Assembly (NCBI GenBank): GCA_030549775.1
Contig: CM060174.1
Location: 70,311,466 to 70,375,465, forward strand
Direction of reading: 5' to 3'
Length of the DNA: 64,000 nucleotides
From: Tamarix chinensis
Lineage: Eukaryota; Streptophyta; Magnoliopsida; Caryophyllales; Tamaricaceae
This document shows positions 47,120 through 58,656 of this stretch, one piece after another. The notes beneath the pieces were generated by a model. It saw only the letters and a program-made list of their open reading frames with translations. It ran no database searches and was not told the DNA's origin. Positions within the stretch are counted from its first letter, which is position 1. Each line of letters opens with the position of its first letter. The translations under genes and the position numbers were made by a program.

Positions 47120-47410
47120 CTCTACCATGAACAAAAGTTACGAACACACACTGTGGAATACCTCACCCACCACCTGAAGTTAGGATACATCAAAGAGGCT
47201 CTTCTCCAGAGATACGACTTCACCACACTTTGAGTGCATCTGCCACAGTGGCTAACATAGAGTGGGATACCACACCCACTATATCTTGAAGCCTTTGTTG
47301 TGAGGGATAAAAAGTTGAGATACCACACTCGTCTAAACTATGGACAATATGAAGTGTCAAGGCGCTTGTACTGGGATAATTCACCAACTTGTACTTGACA
47401 CCAATTCCAT
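47120..47410 (-). repeat. TGGTATCCCA modules of family E
   Basis: On the minus strand, GTGGGTGAGGTATTCC, GTGGGTGTGGTATCCCACTC, GAGTGTGGTATCTCAAC and GGTGAATTATCCCAGTAC recur with roughly 60-110-base spacing. 13960-14250 is the matching region in the other copy. Confidence 0.65.
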
Positions 47411-47889
47411 GTTGGCCTTCCATAGTATAATTCTATATCTAAAATATATACATACCCTCTATTGGTCGTAACTTAGTAGAGAAGAAAATAAGTACTAAGT
47501 GAAAATATAAAATCATAGGGTGATCTGCTCACCAACTTCCGACTAGCTGCCCTGAGAGTCGGAAAAAAATGCTTGAACAATAGCTGAATCCATTTATTAT
47601 TAATTACCATGTGATATCACAAATCACAATTAATTATATTAATACCCAAATTGGGTGTTTTTATATAATAACACCAAACACATCATGAGGCATATAAGCC
47701 ACCAATTAGGTGTTTAGAGGTGATACCAAACTTAACCAAATCAAGGCCCAAATATTATTATTTTGATCCATATTAAATTGAGGATAAACAAGGCTGTAAT
47801 CATGATTAAGATTTTGTACTTACATGGTAACATTAATATAGAAGGCCTAAAGGAAGAACAATAAATAAAAAAACAAACATAATGAAATA

Positions 47890-48250
47890 CAGGCTGACTA
47901 GTCAATCGGTCTCTGGGACTAGTCGATTGGTTTGGTCATACCAAAATTGAACAGAAAATAAAACCAATGAACTAGTCAAATGGTTGGTCCCACCAATCAA
48001 CTGTTTATAGGAAACTAGTTGATGGATTTGACCAAAATGGTCTATGGTCTAAGTAGAGACTTGACCACTGTATTCACAAGGCAATGAGTCAATGGATTTG
48101 GCAAATCAATTGACTATTCATAGGAACTAGTCAATTGGTTTATCAAACCAATCAATGAATCTTGCAACCAATCAATCAAAAATACTAAACCAAGTGACTA
48201 TTAGCACAACTAGTTGATTAGTACGATAAACCAATCGACTGGTCTAGGTG
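47890..48250. repeat. AGTCGATTGG near-palindromic words of family E
   Basis: At least ten variants of ACTAGTCGATTGGTTTGGC / CCAATCGACTGGT occur here, with a second cluster at 49430-49560. The fragment at 19790-21698 has equivalents (AACCGGTTGATGGG, CCAGTTGATCAGTTTGCC) in two clusters. Confidence 0.7.
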
Positions 48251-49689
48251 AAATAGCACCCAGAACTTTGATTCACTTAATAGAATTTTCACCCAACTTT
48301 ACTATATTAATCTATTCATAATTTTATGCTATAATATATATAAAAGTCATCAAACACATAGAATCACATGGGCATATGGTAGCATTGACACTTAACAAAA
48401 TCATGCTCAAAATGACCAAAATCATGTATAATAATAGGGAACTCAAAACATGTTTAACACTTCAACGAAGAAAACTTTATCACATGATTGAATCCAATAA
48501 TACAATTAACTCATGCGCAACAAAGAAATACACAAAGAAACAACAAAATTCCTTATTCATATTAAAGATAGGAATGCCTTATCTCTAAGCAATTCTTTTA
48601 TCATAAAATACTCCTAACTTGACTATTGTCTTCCAAAACCTTAATTCCTAAGAGATATAAGAATAAAAAAACTTAAATATCCTTTTCCCAACCTCAATAA
48701 AATGGAATTGGAAGAAGAAGAAAATTCCATTACCCAACCTTTTCTCCAAAACATAATTTCAAGGGAATTGAAGTTAAGACCTTAAACATTTCTCAAAACC
48801 TTAATCCTTCATTATTTAAAAGAAATAAGGGAGAGTTAAAGCTAATATTAGGATAAGAGAGAAGATATAATGATTAGACCAACGGATAAGGAAACAAGAG
48901 GGAAGCCTCTATTTTCTTAGCAAAGAAGTGAAAGGAAGAAAAGTGGAAAATACTCAACACTTAAGTTAAATTTCACAAGGAAAAAGAGATAGTGAGCAAA
49001 TGCAAATGATAGGGAGTGAGTTGAATCATGAATGGAGTGTATAGAAGAGAGTGATGGTTGACATTCTTAAGTGGGAGAGAGGAAATTTTGACTTAGGTTT
49101 AGTGTGGGCAACTAAGGAGTAAGGGGCCACATGTAAGGTAAGGGAGGTATAGTGTGATCAAGGAGAGGCATGATAATGGGTTGGTAAGTCAGGAAGAGGT
49201 GTAGAATGTCAAAGATGCAACCATGGCTACCAAAATAGAGAGAAAAGTGAGGGAGAAGAGAGGAGGAGAAATGCATCAAAAAGTTATTTTGGGAAAATTT
49301 TAACTAAATAATGTAAAAATAATTCCAAATCACTAAAGTATACTTATTAGCACAAATAGGTTTTAATTAGAAGTTTTCATAAATATTGGAAAATAATCCG
49401 ATTCAAAATAAAAAAAGATTAGAAATTGTTGGATAACTAGTCGATCGTTTTAAGGAAACCAGTTAACTAGTTTACTAGGAAATAAAATTATTAGTTCGTA
49501 AGCGTATTAGTCGATTGGTTTGGCAAACTAGCTGATCATTGTACTTGAAATTTACAACTTTATTGAAATTTTATTAAAATCAAAACTCATCTATTTTATA
49601 TCAACATAATTTTAACTACAATTTAAAGGATTTTAGGATAGGTATTATAGTTTTATCTGTAATCTCTTACCGAGGTCATCAAGCATTGA

Positions 49690-49970
49690 AGATGGGCACA
49701 CTTGGTGAGATAAAAGTACCAAAAACCTTTCACTCACTAAGCTTAATGCTCAATACATAATCCCTCCAAGAGGCTGTCGAGTATAAAGGTAGGGACGCTT
49801 ATTGATTTATACTGTGCTGAAGGCTCTATATATAAGCTCTTAAAGAGGCCAGAGTTAACTATGGGCACACCTAGTGATATGAAAGGCCAATGCACTTTCA
49901 CTAACTAAGCTTGAGGGGCACACCTAATAAGATGAAAGACCCAATGCACTTTCACTCACTAAGCCTAGGC
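49690..49970 (+). repeat. Short tandem repeats in the Tat 3' region
   Basis: Three copies of a ~53-bp unit with GGGCACACYTRRTGA, ATGAAAG, CAATGCACTTTCACT and ACTAAGC(C/T)T start at 49694, 49863 and 49916; the last two are adjacent. Confidence 0.75.
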
Positions 49971-50354
49971 TATTAAGGTGCGTCCTTATTTGAGGTACTA
50001 AGGCCACCGAGTCATTAAGGCACACTTGATGGTTTTTTAGCTTAGTGAAGTCTAGGCTCCTATATGCATTCCTCAATTGGGGTGTTGAGGCTACTATGCC
50101 CCATGTTGAGTAATTTTATTGGTCCATTTAGTCTAATCACCCAATCATGATTGAATCTAACCCTACTTTGGTTTGCCACCACTAAAGTATAGTATTGATT
50201 TGAAGTATGTACCATCTGGTTCTTTGTTCTTCTTATTACAACAATATTTCATCCTCAAAATCGGTGGAAAGGCAAATATAATTATACATAAAGAAGGATA
50301 AGTGATCGAGATGAAGTTATTTTATAAATATTAGATATGTACAAACTATAATAA
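49971..50354. other. Tat noncoding spacer
   Basis: No gene is seen. Related GGCACACTTGATGG words near 50018 suggest more degraded copies of the preceding repeat. Confidence 0.4.
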
Positions 50355-53180
50355 AAAAAACTAGGAATCATCTTCCTCCCTGTTATCAGCTTTAGCCTTG
50401 GCCTCCCTAGAATCTTCAGGATCAGTTATGTTTTCCAGATCTTCATCACAATGTAATTTTTTATTGAAATTTCACAATTGGTCATGATTGGCTAAAGTCT
50501 TGTACTGAGTGCATATTATAGAAGCACCATAAGCTTACCATTGGAGCTAAAGTTGTTCTTTATAGTGAGAAAACTCTTTTCTTACTAGAAATGTGTCTAT
50601 GGCTTCATAGGAGTCTCTCAGTTTGGTATCAGCAATGAATTTCTTTATGTGCTCATTCATGTCCTTTTACCATGAATCAACTACCTACTCGATCATGACT
50701 AGTTGTTTTCAAAGGTTATGGATTTCTGTATTATCCCTATCAACAAATTTTTTGCTTAACTTCTCGGGCTCAATAGGCTATTTGTCCGAGGTTTTTCCCT
50801 ATTTATATATGTTTCATTTTATATTTGGTAACCTTGTTAGTGAGGAGTTTAGTGTCCTACTAGACAACTCTAAGCGCACTAGAGTCCTTTTAGACCTTCT
50901 CAGTAGTCGCAAGCCATTTTTCCTTCAAAGAAGATAATTTATTGGTTAAGCTCTTCTATTTGCAAGTGTTGTCTTCCAAATAGATAATATTGACTCTTAG
51001 CAATTTTTAGCTTTAGATTCTCGCATTTCTCTTTCTAGGCAGTCCTCTAAGCTATCAACTTGAGCTTTGATAAAATCTTCATCAAGTGAAGTAGAATTCA
51101 ATTCACTCTTCTTGGTTTCCAATTCAGAAACTTTAGCCTAAAGAGGTTCCTTCTTAGGTTTCAAGGTTGAGTTAGCTTCTTGAAGTTCTTCATGTTTGCT
51201 TTTTATCTGTCAGAGGTGTCGACTACTTTAAAGAAATCAATCAAATATCTTCTTTTGCTAATGAGTTGTTGTAGATGATACATAAAGAGTTATTGAAGTT
51301 GCTATAGTTTAACAATTAATATAAAATATTAAGAAGTTATCTTTGAAAGGTGATACTTAAGTTAGCTCTCAATAACATCCCTGTTTAGAGTCCGTTGACT
51401 ATCACTTATTTCCTGCTCAAAATTAGCGCATTGGTCAACTAGAGACCAACATTGTCATTTGGATGGTAGTTGAAGAAGGAATAATTATTGGGTTTGGTCA
51501 TGGTAGCTTTGTCATCTTGAATGGATACCTTAGAACCATCCTCAAAAAATTTCTTCCCATGGGGAATATTTTCCAATCTTGGCGCACTCGCATCATGACC
51601 TTTTAATAGACCAACAACACGAATGGAGTTCTCAACACTTTAAAGTTCTAGTCTAGAGAAATTGCGGACAATTGTTCTAGCCTTTATTAGTAAAGAGTGG
51701 ATAGTGCTAATTCTAAATAGATCTCACACTCTATTTATTGCCTCCTCCTATTCACTCTTAGCTTCATCCATGATTATAACAACTTCTACAGTAGTGATGG
51801 AGATAAGAACCTCTTTGGAACGTGGTAGAGAAGGAAGTTGAGATTCCCTAAGGAATAATTCACAAGTTCTTTACCTTGTCTTTCAATTGGATTTAGCTAA
51901 AGCTCAGAAGAATAATCCTTTACTTTTGGGGCCAATAGCCTTGAGCTAATAAAAATAGGAGCATATAAAGGTTTGAGTGGGTCAGACGAATGCTTAAGAA
52001 CATTTTTAGTTATTGGCACTTTGGGGTTTACCTTGGGTAGATTCCCCTCCTAAAAAGGATAAATGGGTTATGAAGAATATGAGAGACATAAAATATGCTT
52101 GGAAAATATAGCCACTAGACTTAAGAATGTGTTAATAATGAGTGTTAGTGAAAAAGTAAAAAGTATTTCTAACATTATTTAACTTATTTTTTTTCTTCAA
52201 ATTTTCAAGACTAGGTTTAGTGGAATTTTCATCATCCTAAGTGTATAAAAGGCAAAGAAATCTAATTGCATGATTTTGGATAACCATGGTGGTAATATAT
52301 TATTAAAATATATACTTTTCATTTGGCCTTTTTGGTGAAATGCTTCACTTAAAGGATGAACGATGTGACTCTTTATGCCTTTGGAAAAGTTTAGAGGAAC
52401 AACCTTTTGATGCGCCTTTCAGGCATTAATTTATGTAGAGAAGAGTGAGATAATTTTATTGGCCAATAGACTTGTTAAGATAACGAATGAATACGAATGA
52501 TTAAGGATAACAAGTATCTTACTAGTGTCGAAAATTTATCCTATTTGATGGAGAATGTTAGGATTGTTCAAAAATTTAGTATTATTTATAGTGTGCCCAT
52601 ATCGTATGAATTTTTCAAAACTATATACAAAAGCCTCTAACTCTAGAGAGAAGGGAGGACACCATCTAACATCAAGATTAAGCTGACTGCACCTAGGAAG
52701 ATTCCACTCATAATCCGCCAATACAAATAAATATTAAGACTTCCACTTTTTTATACAGGACATAAGCTCCTTAATAAATTTGTTTTCACCTTATGAATAG
52801 ATTAGAAGCCCAGGGCCTAAATATGGCTTAACAATTTAAAGAAATACCTGAACAAACCATTATTGGCTTAACTTCCAACAAGTGACAATCATACAAAAGA
52901 TTTGTCACCATTCTCCAAGCATTGGGAATGAACTGAGCAAGACTAAGCTGATAGGATTGGAAAAATTCCTTTATGAACAAGTGTAGGGGAAAATGAATGC
53001 CATCATAAAGTGCCTCAACATATAAAGCATCTACTAGGCAAATTGTCGGCTCTGTCTAAGGGGTTGGATAGATTAAGGTAAGAGAAGAGGGAATATGGTA
53101 TTTAATGTGAAGGTAAGTTGAGCCTTGGTAATACTTCTTGGAATAAGGGAATTATAGTTAAAGGATGAGAGTTTAGACAT
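50355..53180 (-). pseudogene. Antisense ORF of the Tat element (Transposase_28-like), decayed
   Basis: On the minus strand a start at 53180 gives MSKLSSFNYNSLIPRS. Then, in broken frames, AFIFPYTCS.. and FLQSYQLSLAQFIPNAWRMV (about 52870-53000) match the conserved part of plant 'putative gypsy-type transposon' proteins (Pfam Transposase_28), whose usual form is FPLHPF..FF..Y.L.PAQL.PNAWR. The C-terminal half (50360-51250) is charged and coiled-coil-like, with LSKKFVDRDNTEIHNL and REAKAKADNREEDDS at the end (about 50365). Numerous stops. Proteins of this kind have no proven biochemical role and are found as extra, often antisense, ORFs in Tat elements. The opposite orientation to gag and protease here fits that. 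Confidence 0.7.
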
Positions 53181-53284
53181 ATTGAATAAAGGGGGAAGAT
53201 TACAAAAGGGTAAATGAATCAACAGGTTTGTAATCGATTGATCCGTCTAAGATGAAAAGGGGGAAGGAAGAATTGAGGTTGTGA
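53181..53284 (-). other. Leader of the antisense ORF
   Basis: Read on the minus strand this is a CT-rich 5' leader (CTTCCTTCCCCCTTTTC). Element D separates it from further leader-like sequence at 56332 and beyond. Confidence 0.4.
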
Positions 53285-53394
53285 CAATGGGTATTAATAA
53301 GTATGTATGATAGGTGATAATGGGTATTAATAATAAATAATGATAGTTGGTGGTGTTAAATGATGTATATGAACCATGGGTGTTAATGTTTTAT

Positions 53395-54150
53395 GTGGTA
53401 AGGGTATTTTGGTATATTTATCATAAGAAGGGAAAATTGGTAATTTTCATGAATTAAAGGGGTAATATGGTAAATTAATAAGTAAGAAGGGTGTTGTGGT
53501 AAATTTGGCATGAAAAGGGGATAACTTGGTAAGTTTATGAGTAAAAAGGTAATTTGGTAAATTATTAAATAAGAAGGATATTTTGGTAATTTGCCATAAA
53601 AGAATGGTAACTTGGTAATTTTATAAATATTTGGGGAGTAAAATGGTAAATTAATAAGTAAGAGGAGTGTTTTGATAAATTGGCATAAAAGAAGGATAAC
53701 TTAGTAATTTTGTGAGTAAAAGGGGTAAAATGGTAATTTAGTAGGTAAGAGGAGTAGTTTGGTAATTTGGCATGAAAAAGGCAATTTAGTAATTTTAATA
53801 AGTATGAAGGGTAATTTGGTAATTTAATAAACTAAAAGGTTAAATTAGTAGTTTAATAAGTATGAAGGATAATTTGGTACATTAACTAACCAAAAGGGTA
53901 ATTTAGAAATTTTAACAAGCATAAAGGGTAATTTGGTAATTTAACAAGTATGAGGGGTTAAAGTTGGTAATTTAATAAGTATGGAAGGTAATTTGGTAGT
54001 TTAACAAATACAAAGCGGTATTTTGGTAATTATACAAGTATGAAGGGTAATATGAGAATTTGGTAAGTAAAAAAGGGATCACTTGGTAACTTTACAAACA
54101 AGAAAGGTATTTTAGTAATTTTATAAGTATGAAGGGGTAAATCAGTAAAT
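53395..54150 (+). repeat. Minisatellite of ~29-33 bp (GGTAATTTGGTAA type)
   Basis: More than 20 imperfect copies of a unit like AAGGGTAATTTGGTAATTTA followed by ATAAGTATG. Copy B has a single related sequence, GGGTAACTTGGTCATTATGG, near 12180. Thus the array appears to have grown from one family segment. Confidence 0.85.
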
Positions 54151-55139
54151 TGTATATTACATGTCAATAGATTAAATAAGCCTCCATAATAGGATATAAG
54201 TAATATTAAATAACAAGATAAATGTTTATGGCTTTAGTATCACTTGTTTAAGTATAACCCTGTATGTTATAAGGATAAGGGTATTTCGGTAAATCGGTGA
54301 ATATCACAAGGATATGGCATGACATAGGGTTGAATGGATAATTAAGGGTATGATATAATGTTATTTTTTAATCATGCAAGAGGTGCTTTAGTTGTTAATT
54401 ATGCATGGAAATGTGTGCTGGATGTGCTAGAAGTATATGCTAGGGGCTATGCTTTCAATGATCCTTGATATAGAATACTTGATTCTGTGACGCATATTAT
54501 AATTATGATATGATAACCCTTTATGGCATGTGAATAAATGAAAATGAATTATGAAATGGAAATGGATGATAAAAGAATGGCCTTTATGGTTTATTTAAGT
54601 TAACATGCATAACAATATGAATAAGGATTACTTAATAATAACATAAACAAATGGGAATAATTAAGTATGTGATTGATATATTTCTTACGATCACTTTAAT
54701 CAAGATACTAATAATTAAAGTGGAGGACCTCGAGATCAGGAATAGTATCTCTTTAAGGGTCGCTATTCTAAGGACGTAGTTTAACCCACGATTGTTCTAG
54801 ATTTTGTTGGTGTGCCTTAGTACCCTAGCCATGCCCTACATATTACTCTATCTAGCTCAATGGACCTATTTAGGAGGTATGCATACTTGTGGATTAGGTG
54901 TTCTTATTAGTAGGTATACATACTTGTGTCTTCATGCACTAGTGAGACTAGGATACCTTTGCATCCCTGGGTTGATGGTCGGAGGGTACTATACTGCTTG
55001 TATGAGCCAATATGACCGGTGTACCATTGTGTCTCTGAATTCTTGATTTCCCCTTCGAGTTAAATAAATAGACTTATTATGTTAATTAAATAGAAAACAC
55101 TAATCATGTAAAGTAAAAGATTATTAAGCTTGACCTACA

Positions 55140-55590
55140 TGGATTATATCATTTGTACCATTCCATTAGTTATAATAGTGGCTAGGAGCGTTTTGCCTAA
55201 GAAGATGTATATGTATACCAATCCATCGATTATAATAGTGGTTAGGAGTGTTTTGCCCTAGAGGATGCATATTTGTACCGATCCATCGGTTATAATAGTG
55301 GCTAGGTGCATGTTGCCCCGTAGTATATTCTAGTCCACCGGCCATAATAGTGGGGGATCATGAGCTCAATAAACCAACTATTGGATGATAATAAATCATA
55401 GGAAAGACACCAACCACTTATAGTGGAACACCATGTGAGTTGGGGCTAGATCAATCCACCGACAATAATAGTGGCCAGGAGCCTTCTACTTTGGAGACCG
55501 ATCCACCGACGAATAATAGTAGCCAGTTGCGTTCTGCCCTGGAGTGGATTTTCGACCCACCGGCTATAATAGTGGGGTTCCCGTACTCAC
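55140..55590 (+). repeat. AATAGTGG module block of element D
   Basis: The first group has three modules (55149, 55217, 55278) plus a closing CCATAATAGTGGGGGATC. The second has two (55454, 55497) plus a closing GGCTATAATAGTGGGGTTCC. It is closest to 4960-5320 in A. Confidence 0.8.
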
Positions 55591-56331
55591 ATGGATATAA
55601 CTCGAGAGATGTTAAATAATGTTTGATTAATAGATTAAGACCAGAAGTATTAACTTCACCATTGTGTTCTATTATTATATCATAAGTAGCCTTGGTGCCT
55701 GTCGCTCTTGATAAGTGATGGAGTTGCTAAGTAAATGGACCTTGTGTTACGCATTTCCTATTATATGTTGTGTTGCTTTGTGTTTTGGCTCTTATGTTGA
55801 CGTGATTATCTCTATGCTCGCCTATGTTATTGTTTTTACATTATTTATATATGATGTTTGCATGCGGGCCCTACCCTTCAGTTTGGTATAAAAGGTTACT
55901 CAATACCGTAATATTGAAGGGTTTTGTTTATGGCCCCCTACCTATTCTATGGGCAGTGTCCTTTGCAAGTTAACCATAGGTGTTATTCAAGCTGTTATCA
56001 GGTAAGAGCGTAAGGATTGTCTAGGAAGATTTTTCAACGTTTCTTTTTCAACCTTATTATTTCTTTGTTTAATGATTTTACTCTTATAACCACTAATAGT
56101 GGATTTTATTTTTTGTAACATCTTTAATGCGCTACTCTGATTTAAATGAAAGTTTGAATTTGTTTAAATTGTGTTATGTTTCTTTTTAGCCTTAGCACTT
56201 GGTATTGGGACGGTAGAATAAAACTGGTCTGATACTAAGTATGGCAGTAGCATCCCCAAAATTTACTGTTTGGCTTCCGCTTAACTTTTAATTAAAACAA
56301 AATTTTTCAGTAGTAAATTTTGGGGATGTTG

Positions 56332-57377
56332 TAGTAACAATGGTAAGGATGATTCCCTAACAAAGGATGGGAATGCATATTCAAAGAATTTAGGTTTGAA
56401 GATATGAAGTGAAAGGTTGAAAGAAGATGAAGGGAAATAGAATAAGTGGAGAGGTATATATAATGATACGGTACAACTGAGGTTACCCTATTTTTTATTG
56501 ATAAGATGAAGAATTTGCATTCATTAATAACATAATTCTCTCGGTAATTTTTCTTTTGGAGAGGACACAATGCCAAATTAAGTCTTGATCCTCACCTTTT
56601 CTTAAGCAATATAGTGGTATCATAACAAATGACCTTCAATGACTTAGGAACTTCTTCCTTTTATGATAAATGTTGGAGGGATTGTGTGACCTATACCAAT
56701 TTAAACACATAAGGGAAAGAAAATAAGGTTTATTTAGTAAGCCTCATTTGGGTAACATTTTATATTTTATCAAAATTTAAAATTTGAATTTTACTAAAGC
56801 TGATGAGATTGGCGTAGTTTTATTTTTTTCCTTAGTAGGTCATGCTAGCGAACTCTACAGAAAGGAGTTGATTTTCCAGTACTTGATACTGCATATATAT
56901 GATGTGCGATAGTATTTTTATTTGTAAGTGACCGACAACCTTGTTGTGGAATTTTAGTTGTAATTGATTGATGATCTTCTTCTATAACTTTATTTGTAAG
57001 AGACTAATGGTTTTTTTTTTGTATAACTTTATTTATAGGTGTTCGATGGTCTTTCTAGATAACTTTATTTCTAAATTTTTAACAATTTTATGTACAACTA
57101 AATTTATCTTTATTTTTATACGTTCATGACACACATATTAATGAGTTAACTTGTGTGCTGATCTCTCGGGATATATTTTTGTTTATTATATAGTATTTAG
57201 ATTTTTCAGGTTAGCTTTTAAACATGCAGTTTTGACCGTCAGCAATGTAATCAAAGCTCAGTATGTCTGTACAAGAGAAGTATATGATGTGCCTAACTGT
57301 CATTAATGTAATTGAAGCTTAGCTTAACTACTCCATGGCAGTCATTGGTCCAGTGGATGAAATTTTGAAAGGAGTAA
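56332..57377 (-). promoter_or_regulatory. Tat 3' region with possible antisense promoter
   Basis: Read on the minus strand, a TATATATACCTCTCC word (about 56451-56465) is followed by a CT-rich leader ending in CTCATCCTTTGTTAGGG-like sequence. This would suit a promoter for the antisense ORF before D was inserted. The + strand end, GAAAGGAG (57367-57374), lies just before the right LTR and could be the polypurine tract. No gene is recognised. Confidence 0.4.
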
Positions 57378-57765
57378 TGATATGAGTTTTCACTCAACCA
57401 ATATAATTCGACCTTAAAATGCCGGCTTAAAGAACGAGATTTAGTCCAAAAGGCTTTTGGGCCTACCCGTCTTTATCTCGAATCAGTCTTGGATTGGTAG
57501 CCTATACTAATCACCCACTAGGTTGATCCTCTACTTAAGACAGGGTAATTAGTTATCCTCGATGACACTATATTTTTCCTCTTCATCTTCCTTCATTCTA
57601 CGCCCTATATATATGAGGCTTTGTACCAACTTTGTGAAATCGAAACTCATAATACTACTTTCTCACTTTTGCTCTCTTCTTTGATTTTCGTCATCGGCAT
57701 TCTATAACTTTCCACTACTAAAACAATTTACCAAGAACTCCTCAATTGACAAAACACCAACAACA
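57378..57765 (+). repeat. Right LTR of the Tat composite
   Basis: It begins TGATATGAGTTTTCACTC and ends AAACACCAACAACA. It aligns with 36850-37222 through the words AGAACGAGATTTAG, AAAAGGCTTTTGGG, CCTCTACTTAAGACAGGGTA and CATTCTATAACTTTCCACTA. It is more than 10% diverged by eye, so the insertion is old. Confidence 0.8.
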
Positions 57766-57779
57766 CATCCCATGATTGA

Positions 57780-57905
57780 TATTTAATCAATATATAAATT
57801 AAACTACAAACCACAAACCCTAGAACCGAAAGCAAATCCCAAACTCCAAACCCTAAACCATGAAACATAAACCTGAACATCAAAGCCTAAATCCTAAATG
57901 ACACA
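57780..57905 (+). repeat. Degenerate telomere-like tract, right part
   Basis: CCACAAACCCTAGAACC, AAACTCCAAACCCTAAACC and GCCTAAATCCTAAATG words continue the pattern of 36640-36785 beyond the right LTR. Confidence 0.6.
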
Positions 57906-57930
57906 AATATTCAAAGTGGATGAAGATTGG

Positions 57931-58656
57931 TGTGAAATGAATTGAATGGTAGGATTTTTTGGCTTCTCTACAAAAGACGAATTAAGAAATTTAACCAATA
58001 ACTCAACAAGAAATCAGAGAATTTAAAAAAAAAAATCAAAGAAACCAATTTGAATATCAACAATTTAAGATTATTCCAAATAGTCTTAGAATGGGCATTC
58101 AATTACAAAGAGATAATTAACCAAGTATTTACTTGTGTTATAATTCAATATCAAAAATTATCCAACATGCTACAAGGGGTGTTGACACTCATGCTTATAT
58201 AGATTTGTTTAAACATTGCTAACTAGCATACTAGTTTAGCCACATTTCACACAAATGACTAACTAGCACATTACTAGTATTACAATGTCTTTATATCCTA
58301 TATAATACATGGTTCAAAAAGACTATTACAAATAAATTAACCTAAGATTATATGAAAACAATTTACAAAAATCCTAATCAAGACAATGATGTTGAATTGG
58401 TCTTATTGACTTTGACTTTCATGCACAATATAGCTTCCTTTGTAATACCTTGTAAAATGTGGAAATATTAAGTATATTGACTTCTTATATGATTTGATCA
58501 TCTTCTTGCAAATATGTTATATACCTGCAAGAATGACTAGAGGTAATATCATTCAAGTTAGTTAAAGAATTATCATTAAAGATAAATAATGTAATTGACT
58601 CCAACAATAAGTATGCCAAATCAATACCTTTAGGATTATTTTTAGATGCTTCTACA
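57931..58656 (-). repeat. 3' LTR of the second chromovirus copy
   Basis: The inner part aligns with 38500-38750 (CTTGCAAATATGTTATATACCTGCAAGAAT-type sequence, split here as GCAAATATGTTATATACCTG and the next bases). The outer end TGTGAAATGA is less certain. Confidence 0.6.

Larger units (their letters stand above)
46305..49649 (-). mobile_element. Family E long LTR-like repeat, full-length copy
   Basis: It starts TGTAACACCTC (46305) and ends TAGGTATTATA (49649), about 3345 bp. Ends are of the same TGTAAYACC...GGTRTTAYA type as A-D, but the interior differs. Flanks ATTT(T) and GTTTT are only partly alike, so the duplication is uncertain by a base or two. It contains the GTGGGTGTGGTATCCC-like modules (47120-47410), two clusters of near-palindromic ACTAGTCGATTGG words (47890-48250, 49430-49560) and no coding sequence. 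It is the intact reference for the split copy at 1-15 kb and the fragment at 19.8-21.7 kb. Confidence 0.65.
53285..56331 (+). mobile_element. Long LTR-like element D, 5'-truncated
   Basis: The right end TTTTGGGGATGTTGTA and the preceding block GGCAGTAGCATCCCCAAAATTTACT match the right ends of A and B. The AATAGTGG modules (55140-55590) and the spacer CATAGGAAAGACACCAACCACTTATAGTGGAACACCATG-type sequence are closest to A. The CT-rich left third of the family is missing and replaced by a minisatellite, so the left edge is uncertain (near 53285). It sits in the leader of the antisense ORF. Confidence 0.6.
36850..57765 (+). mobile_element. Tat-lineage gypsy composite with nested insertions
   Basis: Two LTRs in the same orientation (36850-37222 and 57378-57765) are flanked by CATTC (36845-36849) and CATCC (57766-57770), a 5-bp duplication with one transition. 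Inside, in order: a CTGTGGGGAA signature after the left LTR, gag remnant, inserted chromovirus, gag end and protease, hAT MITE, family E repeat, short tandem repeats, antisense ORF (minus), LTR-like D, and a leader region before the right LTR. Reverse transcriptase, RNase H and integrase are not found and appear deleted. After removing insertions about 6-7 kb of the element remains. Plant Tat elements are known to carry antisense ORFs near the 3' end, which fits the layout. Confidence 0.7.
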
